Source of the DNA: BOG-931 sp963781725
GTDB taxonomy: Bacteria > Pseudomonadota > Alphaproteobacteria > Rhizobiales > Xanthobacteraceae
Direction: 5' to 3'
Assembly (NCBI GenBank): GCA_963781725.1
Contig: CAWAGV010000002.1
Span: forward strand, 3,977,208 to 4,041,207
Length of the DNA stretch: 64,000 nt
Shown piece after piece: positions 17,591 to 24,758 of this stretch. The notes below the pieces were generated by a model. That model saw nothing but the letters and a program-made list of their open reading frames with translations, made no database searches and was not told where the DNA came from. How positions within the stretch are numbered: position 1 is the stretch's first letter; each line of letters starts with the position of its first letter. The translations under genes and the position numbers were made by a program.

Positions 17591-18604
17591 TTTTATCTCC
17601 CGTGAGCCGCGATTGGTCGGACACAGATAACGATGATGCTGCGACGTTCCAGGTGTTCGGTCAAAGGAAGCAAGTTTCTATTTTTGAATCATGCGGGGGT
17701 GCGCCTTCTAATTCCGGTGCGAGCCGGAGATGTTTGCTGCCTTCAGCGATACGGTGGCGAGCGCGCTCGCCAGCGACCGGGTCAATACGCCTCCGCAAAT
17801 ATGCGAGGCCTGGCGGAGCTGGCGACACCGGAGCAGTTTGGCTTGCCCATTTGATGTCAGCGCGATGTTACATTTGGACGCGGTGACGCAGATTTGCGAT
17901 CCATGCCTTCGCCCGGAGGCCCGGATCACATCCACAATGGCCGGCTTTCTTAGTCTCCTAAGGCTTGACAAAAGTATCTATCAGAGTTACCTGAAAATCA
18001 GCCCGCTCATCGTGAGGGACGTGTTCTCGAGGCACACCTGAATACGGAGCGGGCGCGGTGCCTGCGGGCGGATTTGCAGTCCGCTCCCGGGCGGCTTCGG
18101 GCATCAAACACGCCGGTACTACGGCCGGTGCGGGAGGTGCAATCCCTGGACTGGGACAGGCGAAGGCGGGTAACGCCCGCTGGAGCCGCGTCCCAGGAAG
18201 CATGGCCTGAAGCTGAGCCAGTCAGACCTACGGGCTGCTGGCGAGAGCCGCGGTGGAGCGCCGGAAGGCGAGCGCGTCCCGCAAGGACGCGCGCCGCGGC
18301 AACGCGGCAGTGGTTGGCGCCTTTCGGCGCTTCGCCTCCCTCCGCTTTTTAGGAGGGAGTGCAAACAATTTCGTGACGTCAAGCAAGACTCGGATGCAGG
18401 CGCATCGCGAGGACGATCCCCTACGCCGTCATTGCCGGGCATAGCCGTTCGAAGAACGGCGTCGCTTGGCTCGCCTATGACCCGGCAATCCATGCGGCGG
18501 TTCGGAGAACACTAATGGGTGTTGTCGCATTCGGCACGTCAGCATGGACCACCGGGTTAAACATCAAGCCCGGTGGTGACGAAGGGGGAACAACGCCGCA
18601 GAGT
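17591..18604. other. Gene-free stretch of about 1 kb inside the cox region
   Basis: I find no convincing gene here on either strand: the open frames lack ribosome-binding sites and family similarity. The left 100 bp must carry the sbp promoter. Between about 18050 and 18360 the sequence is very GC-rich and full of short hairpins, for example gcgcgtcc/ggacgcgc around 18275-18292 and tccctcc/ggaggga around 18337-18357, so an unrecognised structured RNA or a decayed gene is possible. The right end holds a palindromic repeat (18430-18492). Confidence 0.5.
18430..18492. repeat. Palindromic intergenic repeat (REP-like)
   Basis: The segment runs from cattgccgggcatagcc through the inner palindrome gccgttcgaagaacggc to cctatgacccggcaat. 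The outer arms attgccggg and cccggcaat pair, as do gccgttc and gaacggc. This form (inner palindrome inside cattgccggg arms) is common between genes in Bradyrhizobium-type genomes. Confidence 0.7.
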
Positions 18605-19135
18605 TTACGCCGGCGCCTTGTCCAACTCCGCCAGCAGATCGTGCAGGTCGAGCCGATGAGTAAACATTTCCAGTCCGCCGTCGGCGCGCTTTGGCCACTG
18701 GTCCTTCGGCCGGTCCCAGTAAAGCTCGACGCCGTTGTCGTCGGGGTCGCGCAGGTAGAGCGCCTCGCTGACGCCATGGTCGCTGGCGCCTTCCAGCGGA
18801 ATCTTGGCCACGATCAGCCGGGACAGCGCATCGGCCAGCAGACGCCGGCTCGGGTAGAGGATCGCGGTGTGGTAGAGGCCGGTGGTGCCGGGCGCGGGCG
18901 GGGAGCCGCCGCGGCTTTCCCAGGTATTGAGCCCGATATGGTGATGGTAGCCGCCGGCCGAGATGAAGGCCGCGCCGGGCCGGCTGGTGGTCAGCGTGAA
19001 GCCAAGCACGCCGCAGTAGAAATCGAGCGACCGTTGCAGATCGGCGACCTTCAAATGGACATGGCCGATCCGCACCCCGTCATCGATGGTGGGAAATTGC
19101 GGCAATGGCTTTTCCAGCGTAACAGGCTTGTCCAT
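18605..19135 (-). CDS. VOC-family (glyoxalase/extradiol dioxygenase-like) protein
   Basis: A 176-residue protein from MDKPVTLEKPLPQF with AAGGGA upstream. The fold is the paired beta-alpha-beta-beta-beta VOC module: IGHVHLKVADLQRSLDFYCG opens the first module and YLRDPDDNGVELYWDRP closes it. Potential metal ligands are His in GHVHLKV, His in TGLYHTAI, and Glu in NGVELYW. The HHIGLNTW segment resembles CatE/2,3-dioxygenase-like members. Specific reaction unknown. It lies back to back with coxD, 86 bp apart. Confidence 0.85.
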   Translation of the reverse strand: MDKPVTLEKPLPQFPTIDDGVRIGHVHLKVADLQRSLDFYCGVLGFTLTTSRPGAAFISAGGYHHHIGLNTWESRGGSPPAPGTTGLYHTAILYPSRRLLADALSRLIVAKIPLEGASDHGVSEALYLRDPDDNGVELYWDRPKDQWPKRADGGLEMFTHRLDLHDLLAELDKAPA

Positions 19136-19221
19136 AACGATTTTCCCTTGGCGGAATCCTGGCGATCGGGGCCGCCGCCACCCACATGTAAGATGCGAGC
19201 CCAATAGGCTAAAGTCCCCCC

Positions 19222-20142
19222 ATGACAGTAAAATCCCTTCCGGCCTCGATCGACGGGACCGTCGATCTGCTCGCCAAGGCCGATTATCTGGCCGACCGTT
19301 CGCTGGGTACCGTGTTGTTCCTGGCCCTGAAGATGGGCCGGCCGATCTTCCTCGAGGGCGAGGCCGGCGTCGGCAAGACCGAGATCGCCAAGGTGCTTTC
19401 GTCGACGCTGGGTCGCCGGCTGATCCGGCTGCAATGCTACGAAGGGCTCGATGTCGCGGCGGCGGTCTACGAGTGGAATTATGCCGCGCAGATGATTGCG
19501 ATCCGCGTCGCCGAGGCGGAGGGCGACCGCGATCGCACGAAACTCGAACACGACGTGTTCTCCGAGCGCTTCCTGATCAAGCGGCCGCTGTTGCAGGCGC
19601 TGGAGCCGGACACCGCCGGCGCGCCGGTGCTGCTGATCGACGAAATCGACCGCACCGACGAGGCGTTCGAGGCCTTCCTGCTCGAAGTGCTTGGGGATTT
19701 CCAGATCACCATCCCGGAGATGGGGACGGTGAAGGCCGCGCAGCCGCCGATCGTGGTGATCACCTCGAACCGCACCCGCGAAGTGCATGACGCGCTCAAG
19801 CGCCGCTGCCTGTATCACTGGGTCGGCTATCCGAGCGCGGAGCGCGAGCTCGAAATCGTGCGCACCAAGGTGCCGGGCATCAGCAAGAAACTGTCCGAGC
19901 AGGTGGTCGGCTTCGTGCAGCGTCTGCGCAAGCAGGATCTGTTCAAATCGCCGGGCGTTGCCGAAACCCTCGACTGGGCGGCGGCCTTGTCCGAACTCGA
20001 CGTCGTCGCGCTCGATCCGGCAACGGTGTCCGACACGCTCGGCGTGCTGCTGAAATACCAGGACGACATTGCCAAGCTCGAAGGCTCAAAGGTGAAAGAG
20101 CTGCTGGACGATGTGCGGTCAGATTTAAGGGCTGCGGAGTAA
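19222..20142 (+). CDS. coxD: MoxR-type AAA+ ATPase CoxD
   Basis: Cytoplasmic AAA+ ATPase (306 residues) needed in Oligotropha for maturing the Mo-Cu site of CO dehydrogenase; in form II clusters it is thought to act in Mo-site maturation too. Walker A GEAGVGKT at 46-53, Walker B LLIDEID at 137-143, sensor 1 in VVITSNRTREV and the arginine finger in LKRRCLYHW. MoxR ATPases work in pairs with a VWA-domain protein, here the next gene, coxE. A palindromic repeat follows its stop codon at once. Confidence 0.92.
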   Translation: MTVKSLPASIDGTVDLLAKADYLADRSLGTVLFLALKMGRPIFLEGEAGVGKTEIAKVLSSTLGRRLIRLQCYEGLDVAAAVYEWNYAAQMIAIRVAEAEGDRDRTKLEHDVFSERFLIKRPLLQALEPDTAGAPVLLIDEIDRTDEAFEAFLLEVLGDFQITIPEMGTVKAAQPPIVVITSNRTREVHDALKRRCLYHWVGYPSAERELEIVRTKVPGISKKLSEQVVGFVQRLRKQDLFKSPGVAETLDWAAALSELDVVALDPATVSDTLGVLLKYQDDIAKLEGSKVKELLDDVRSDLRAAE

Positions 20143-20145
20143 CAG

Positions 20146-20257
20146 TTATCCGTCATCCTGAGGTGGCCGCGCAGCGGCCTTCGAAGGACGGCGGCCGAGG
20201 CGTTCGGGCCGTCGCCCTTCGAGGCTCGCTACGCTCGCACCTCAGGATGACGGATAA
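20146..20257. repeat. 112-bp palindromic repeat between coxD and coxE
   Basis: Perfect 20-bp arms (ttatccgtcatcctgaggtg at 20146-20165 and its complement at 20238-20257) enclose a GC-rich interior with further complementary pieces. It begins 3 bp after the coxD stop and ends just before coxE, so the coxD-coxE transcript would carry a long hairpin here, which could lower coxE expression or protect the coxD mRNA. The cgtcatcctgaggtg motif is typical of REP-like elements in this bacterial order. Confidence 0.85.
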
Positions 20258-20265
20258 AGGAATGA

Positions 20266-21522
20266 ATGAGTGGTGCCATGACTGACACGCCGGTACCCAT
20301 TCACCCCAACCCGAGCGGGGAGAGGGAGCAGCAAGGCCGCCTCGCCGAGAACATCCTCTATTTCGCCCGCGCGTTGCGCGCGGCGGGAATTCCGGTCGGC
20401 CCGGGCGCGGTGCTCGATGCACTCGAAGCGGTGAAGGCCGCCGGCGTCGGCACCCGCGACGATTTCTACTGGACGCTGCATGCGGTGTTCGTGAAGCGCC
20501 ACGAGCACTCGGTGCTGTTCGATCAGGCATTCCGCATCTTTTTCCGCCGCCGCGGCTATGTCGATCAGTTGCTGGCGATGATGCTGCCGCAGGCGCCGAG
20601 CAACGATCCGCAGCCGCCGCAGGCCGGCGCGACGCGCGTGCATGAGGCGCTGTTCTCCGGCCTCGACGACAAGCTGAAGAAAGAGCGCGAGATCGAGCTC
20701 GATGCCCGGCTTACGGTGTCCGACCGCGAGGTGCTGCAAAAGAAGGATTTCGCGCAGATGTCGAGCGCCGAGATCGCGGCGGCCAAGGACGCCATGAAGC
20801 GTCTGGTGCTGCCGCTCGCCGAAGTCCGCACCCGGCGGCTGGCGCCGCATCCGCGCGGCCATCTCATCGACATGCGCCGCACTTTGCGCTCCAGCTTGAA
20901 GGGCGGCGGCGATTTTATCGACCTGAAATTCATCGGGCCGCGGACCAAGCCGCCGCCGCTGGTGGCGCTGCTCGATATTTCCGGCTCGATGAGTCAGTAC
21001 AGCCGCATCTTCCTGCATTTCCTGCACGCCCTGACCGACGCGCGCAAACGCGTTCACACCTTCCTGTTCGGCACCCGATTGACCAACGTGACCCGGGCGC
21101 TGCGCGAGCGCGATCCCGACGAGGCGCTGTCGTCCTGCTCGGCGGCGGTGCCGGACTGGTCGGGCGGCACGCGGATCGCTTCGTCGCTGCATTCGTTCAA
21201 CAAGCTCTGGGCGCGCCGGGTCCTCACCCAGGGCGCAGTGGTGCTGCTGATCACCGACGGCCTGGAGCGTGATGCCGACGACAACCTGCTGTTCGAGATC
21301 GACCGGCTGCACCGGTCGTGCCGGCGGCTGATCTGGCTCAATCCGCTGCTGCGTTTCGAGGGTTTCGAGGCGAAAGCCCGGGGTATCCGGACCATGCTGC
21401 CGAATGTCGACGAATTCCGCCCGATCCATAACCTGGAGTCGATGGCCGGGCTGGTCGGCGCCTTAAGCGGCCAGAACGACCGTGCCGGCGACCCAAAAGC
21501 ATGGATGCGGAAGGTGGCGTGA
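20266..21522 (+). CDS. coxE: CoxE-like VWA domain protein
   Basis: A 418-residue VWA_CoxE protein, the partner of the MoxR ATPase. The N-terminal helical part (about 25-190) is followed by the von Willebrand A domain with the metal site DISGSMS beginning at Asp237, a threonine site in DWSGGTRI and the aspartate in LLITDGLERDAD. AAAGGA precedes the ATG. CoxE is required for maturing the Mo site in studied cox systems. Its stop is followed after 2 bp by an AT-rich palindrome. Confidence 0.92.
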   Translation: MSGAMTDTPVPIHPNPSGEREQQGRLAENILYFARALRAAGIPVGPGAVLDALEAVKAAGVGTRDDFYWTLHAVFVKRHEHSVLFDQAFRIFFRRRGYVDQLLAMMLPQAPSNDPQPPQAGATRVHEALFSGLDDKLKKEREIELDARLTVSDREVLQKKDFAQMSSAEIAAAKDAMKRLVLPLAEVRTRRLAPHPRGHLIDMRRTLRSSLKGGGDFIDLKFIGPRTKPPPLVALLDISGSMSQYSRIFLHFLHALTDARKRVHTFLFGTRLTNVTRALRERDPDEALSSCSAAVPDWSGGTRIASSLHSFNKLWARRVLTQGAVVLLITDGLERDADDNLLFEIDRLHRSCRRLIWLNPLLRFEGFEAKARGIRTMLPNVDEFRPIHNLESMAGLVGALSGQNDRAGDPKAWMRKVA

Positions 21523-21524
21523 TA

Positions 21525-21548
21525 CGCTATATACTGTTGTATATAGCG
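21525..21548. promoter_or_regulatory. Perfect AT-rich palindrome, operator-like
   Basis: Ten-bp arms cgctatatac and gtatatagcg separated by tgtt. It stands out in this GC-rich DNA, lies between coxE and the XdhC-type genes, and is 57 bp upstream of the next start, where a repressor of the GntR, PadR or TetR type could bind. No T run follows, so it is unlikely to be a terminator. The regulator is not identifiable; no gene next to it encodes one. Confidence 0.6.
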
Positions 21549-21604
21549 AAATAGATAAACTTCTGCCCGCAAACGGGGAGAAGGAGCAGACAACGGAGAT
21601 CGAC

Positions 21605-21928
21605 ATGCTCTCGACCGATAACGACATCCTCAAAGCCGCTGAAGACTGGCGCAAAAACGGCCGTGCCGTGGCGCTGGCAACCGTGGTGGAGACCTGGGGC
21701 TCCGCGCCACGCCCGGTCGGCTCGAACCTCGTGATCGACGAGGAGGGCAATTTCCTCGGTTCGGTCTCCGGCGGCTGCGTCGAAGGCGCGGTGGTCACCG
21801 AGGCGCTCGACGTGATCGAGAGCGGCAAGCCGAAAATGCTCGAATTCGGCGTTGCCGACGAGGCCGCCTGGAAAGTCGGCCTGTCCTGCGGCGGCAAGAT
21901 CCGGGTGTTTGTCGAGAAAGTGGACTAG
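21605..21928 (+). CDS. XdhC/CoxI-type protein, N-terminal domain only
   Basis: A 107-residue stand-alone copy of the XdhC_CoxI domain: AVALATVVETWGSAPRPVGS and the conserved GSVSGGCVEGAVV, ending GLSCGGKIRVFVE, with the two cysteines (in GGCVE and LSCGG) of the family. XdhC binds the molybdenum cofactor and helps in its sulfuration before insertion into xanthine-oxidase-family enzymes. In most bacteria this domain is fused to a C-terminal Rossmann domain; here that part is the next gene, 12 bp on. GGAG lies upstream. Confidence 0.9.
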   Translation: MLSTDNDILKAAEDWRKNGRAVALATVVETWGSAPRPVGSNLVIDEEGNFLGSVSGGCVEGAVVTEALDVIESGKPKMLEFGVADEAAWKVGLSCGGKIRVFVEKVD

Positions 21929-21940
21929 GCTCAAAGCGCC

Positions 21941-22648
21941 ATGAAACTCGACATCCTCAAAGAGCTCAACGCCGAGCGCGAAGCGCGCCGCGCCGCAATC
22001 GTCATCACCGACGTCGAAAGCGGCACGCAGCGGCTGGTGAAAGCCGCCGGCATCGCCGGCGACCCGCTGCGCGCGGTCCTGGCGGAGAGCCTGCGCACCG
22101 GCAAGAGCGGCATGGCCGAGACGCCGCAAGGCCGGGTCTTCCTCACCGTGCACGTGCCGGCGCCGCAGCTCGTGATCACCGGCGCGGTGCACATCAGCCA
22201 GACGCTGGCGCCGATCGGCAAGATGCTCGGCTACGACGTCACCATCATCGATCCGCGCACCGCGTTCGCTTCGCCCGAACGTTTCCCCGACGTGAAAATC
22301 GTCGCGGAATGGCCGGACGTCGCGCTGCCGCCACTCAATGTCGATCGCTACACCGCGTTCGTCGCGCTCACCCACGATCCGAAGATCGACGATCCGGCGC
22401 TGCTGCACGCGCTGTCGCGGGACTGTTTCTATATCGGCGCGCTCGGCTCGCGAAAGACGCACGCGCGCCGTATCGAACGGCTGAAAGAGCAGACCAACGC
22501 CGACCTGTCGCGCATCCATGCGCCGATCGGTCTCGATATCGGCGCGGTTTCGCCGGCGGAAATCGCGGTCGCGATCATGGGTCAGATCACCGAAAAGCTT
22601 CGTGAAGAGGGCGAGGCGGAACCGCCGGTGGTGAAGGCCGCATCATGA
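21941..22648 (+). CDS. XdhC-type protein with Rossmann domain
   Basis: A 235-residue protein whose C-terminal half is the XdhC Rossmann domain: LVITGAVHISQTLAPIGKML, then TIIDPRTAFASPERFP, TAFVALTHDPKIDDPAL, YIGALGSRKTHARRIERL and PIGLDIGAVSPAEIAVAI. The N-terminal 70 residues are a shortened, weakly similar region. With the preceding gene it completes a two-piece XdhC for Moco sulfuration and delivery to the CoxL-like subunit. It overlaps the next gene by 4 bp. Confidence 0.9.
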   Translation: MKLDILKELNAEREARRAAIVITDVESGTQRLVKAAGIAGDPLRAVLAESLRTGKSGMAETPQGRVFLTVHVPAPQLVITGAVHISQTLAPIGKMLGYDVTIIDPRTAFASPERFPDVKIVAEWPDVALPPLNVDRYTAFVALTHDPKIDDPALLHALSRDCFYIGALGSRKTHARRIERLKEQTNADLSRIHAPIGLDIGAVSPAEIAVAIMGQITEKLREEGEAEPPVVKAAS

Positions 22649-24261
22649 AGTTCGGTCCGGTCGCGCCCGGCGATGCGCTCGGCGCGACGGCGGTTCACAG
22701 CATCAGGCAGGGTTCGCTGGTGCTCAAGAAGGGCACCGTGATCGGGCCGCCTCAAATCGCGGCGCTGAACGAAGCCGGCATCAAGCATATCGTGGTCGCG
22801 CAACTCGAGCCCGGCGATGTCTCGGAAGATGTCGCGGCCGCGGAGATTGCCAACAAGCTCGCCGGCCCAGGTATTCACGTCGATCGCGCCTTTACCGGCC
22901 GCGCCAATCTGTTTGCCGAAGCCGCCGGCGTTCTGGTCATCGACAAGGATGCGGTGGACCGGCTCAATCGCGTCGACAAATCGATCACATTCGCCACGCT
23001 GTCGGCCTACAAGCCGGTGGTTGCCGGCGAGATGATCGCGACGGTGAAGATCATTCCGTTCGCGGTCGCCAGGTCGGCGCGCGATGCGGCGCTCGCCGGT
23101 ATCGACAAGCCGCTGCTGCGCGTCGCGCCTTATCGCATCCGGAAAGTCGGCGTGGTGTCGACGGTGTTGCCCGGCCTGGCGCCGAAAGTGATCGAGAAAA
23201 CGCTGAAGATCACCGCCGAGCGGCTGGCGCCCGCCGGCGCCAGGATCATCGCCGAGCGCCGCGTGCCGCACGATCAGGCGGCGCTGGCGAAGGCGCTCGA
23301 CGACGTGCTCAAGGCCGGTGCCGAACTCGCCATCGTGTTCGGCGCTTCCGCCATCGCCGATCGCCGCGACGTGATCCCAGGTGCACTGGAATCGATCGGC
23401 GGCCATGTCGAGCATTTCGGCATGCCGGTCGATCCCGGCAACCTGATGATGATCGGCGACGCCGATGGCCGTCCGGTGATCGGTGCGCCGGGTTGCGCGC
23501 GCAGCCCGAAGGAAAACGGGTTCGACTGGGTGCTGATGCGGCTGCTCGCCGGATTGCCGGTGCCGCGCGAGGACATCACCGGTCTCGGCGTCGGCGGACT
23601 GCTGATGGAGATCGTGACGCGGCCGCAGCCGCGCACCGAGCCGGTACCGGAGAAGGGCCGCAATATTGCAGCCGTTGTGCTTGGCGCCGGGCGGTCGAGC
23701 CGCATGGGCGGTCCTAACAAGCTGCTTGAGGAGATCAATGGCAAGCCATTGATCCGCATCGTCTCTGAGCACGTGCTGGCGTCGAAGGCGCGGCCGGTCA
23801 CGGTGGTCACCGGCCATCAGCGCGAGCGCGTCGAAGCGGCGCTCACAGGGCTGCCGGTGCGGCTCGTGCACAATCCGGATTTTGCCGACGGGCTTGGCAC
23901 GTCGCTTCGGGTGGGCATCGCGGCGCTGCCGCCGGAGGCCGACGGCGCCATTGTCTGCCTCGGTGACATGCCGCAGGTCGATGCAGCGATCATCGACAAG
24001 TTGATCGGCGCCTTCGATCCGGACAGCGGCGCGCTGGTCGTGATCCCGACCATCGACGGCAAACGCGGCAATCCGGTGCTGTGGTCGCGCCGCTTCTTCC
24101 CGGACCTGATGGCGGTTGAAGGCGATGTCGGCGCCCGTTACCTGATCGGCCGCTATACCGAAGCGGTGGCCGAAGTGCCGCTGACCGGGACCGCGGCGCT
24201 GACCGACGTCGATACGCCGGAGGCGCTGCAAGCGGTCCGGGCCGAGCTCGAAAAAGCCTAG
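22645..24261 (+). CDS. Molybdopterin-binding (MoeA/MogA-like) - MocA-like nucleotidyltransferase fusion
   Basis: A 538-residue two-domain protein. Residues about 1-335 are a MoeA/MogA-like molybdopterin-binding region (GVVSTVLPGLAPKVIEKTL and IVFGASAIADRRDVIPGAL are its motifs). Residues about 345-535 are an NTP-transferase of the MobA/MocA family, with the nucleotide loop VVLGAGRSSRMGGPNKLL and the metal site CLGDMPQVD. MocA adds CMP to form the Mo-cytosine-dinucleotide cofactor that CODH-type enzymes use, so the fusion probably couples molybdate insertion or pterin binding to cytidylylation. It is translationally coupled to the XdhC gene. Confidence 0.9.
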   Translation: MKFGPVAPGDALGATAVHSIRQGSLVLKKGTVIGPPQIAALNEAGIKHIVVAQLEPGDVSEDVAAAEIANKLAGPGIHVDRAFTGRANLFAEAAGVLVIDKDAVDRLNRVDKSITFATLSAYKPVVAGEMIATVKIIPFAVARSARDAALAGIDKPLLRVAPYRIRKVGVVSTVLPGLAPKVIEKTLKITAERLAPAGARIIAERRVPHDQAALAKALDDVLKAGAELAIVFGASAIADRRDVIPGALESIGGHVEHFGMPVDPGNLMMIGDADGRPVIGAPGCARSPKENGFDWVLMRLLAGLPVPREDITGLGVGGLLMEIVTRPQPRTEPVPEKGRNIAAVVLGAGRSSRMGGPNKLLEEINGKPLIRIVSEHVLASKARPVTVVTGHQRERVEAALTGLPVRLVHNPDFADGLGTSLRVGIAALPPEADGAIVCLGDMPQVDAAIIDKLIGAFDPDSGALVVIPTIDGKRGNPVLWSRRFFPDLMAVEGDVGARYLIGRYTEAVAEVPLTGTAALTDVDTPEALQAVRAELEKA

Positions 24262-24370
24262 GTGCAATCGCCCTCCACCGAGCGATTTGCGCGGGGATGG
24301 GTGCAAATTCACCAACTAGCAACCCTTCGCGGCTAGCGTTTGCGGCGTCCTTTAGGGGTAGGGGATTCCC

Positions 24371-24751
24371 ATGTTCGGCTTTCAACGGCGCGCCGCGTCC
24401 GGTATCGCGGCGATCTGTGTTTCTGTTGCAATGATCGGGGCGGCGCAAGCTGCCGGAGCTCTCGCGGTCGGCGCCTGCGGTGCCTACGGCTATGGTTTCG
24501 ACTACGGCACGGTCGCCAGTGCCCGCACCGCGGCGATCAGCAAGTGCACCGGCCACGACTGCAAGGTGGTCGGCGACGTGCGCAAGGGTTGCGCCGCGGT
24601 GGCGATCGACGCCAAGAATCCGTGCGGCTCGTTCGGCTGGGCGCTCAACTCGCATCTCGGCAAGGCCGAGAACATCTCGGTGCAGCGCTGCTACCAGTTT
24701 GGCGGCCATGAATGCGTGGTCCGCGCCTGGGCCTGCGACGAGAAGGGCTGA
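24371..24751 (+). CDS. Secreted DUF4189-type protein
   Basis: A 126-residue exported protein: signal peptide to about residue 27 (MIGAAQAAG), then a cysteine-rich DUF4189-like domain, recognised by YGYGFDYGTVASARTAAISK, CAAVAIDAKNPCGSFGWAL and SVQRCYQFGGHECVVRAWAC. Seven cysteines remain after the signal peptide, which suggests disulfides in the periplasm. GGGGA precedes the ATG. Function unknown; it is probably a single gene. Confidence 0.85.
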   Translation: MFGFQRRAASGIAAICVSVAMIGAAQAAGALAVGACGAYGYGFDYGTVASARTAAISKCTGHDCKVVGDVRKGCAAVAIDAKNPCGSFGWALNSHLGKAENISVQRCYQFGGHECVVRAWACDEKG

Positions 24752-24758
24752 AGCCTCT

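Noticed and set aside
17730..18041. Possible 103-codon gene MFAAFSDTVASAL... on the + strand
   Set aside because: No ribosome-binding site, no recognisable family and an overlapping frame of similar length on the other strand.
18050..18360. Cobalamin riboswitch or other known RNA
   Set aside because: Expected conserved boxes were not found by eye; kept only as an unexplained hairpin-rich stretch.
22582..24315. Reverse-strand open frame of 577 codons
   Set aside because: Antisense to the MoeA-MocA fusion gene, which has clear motifs.
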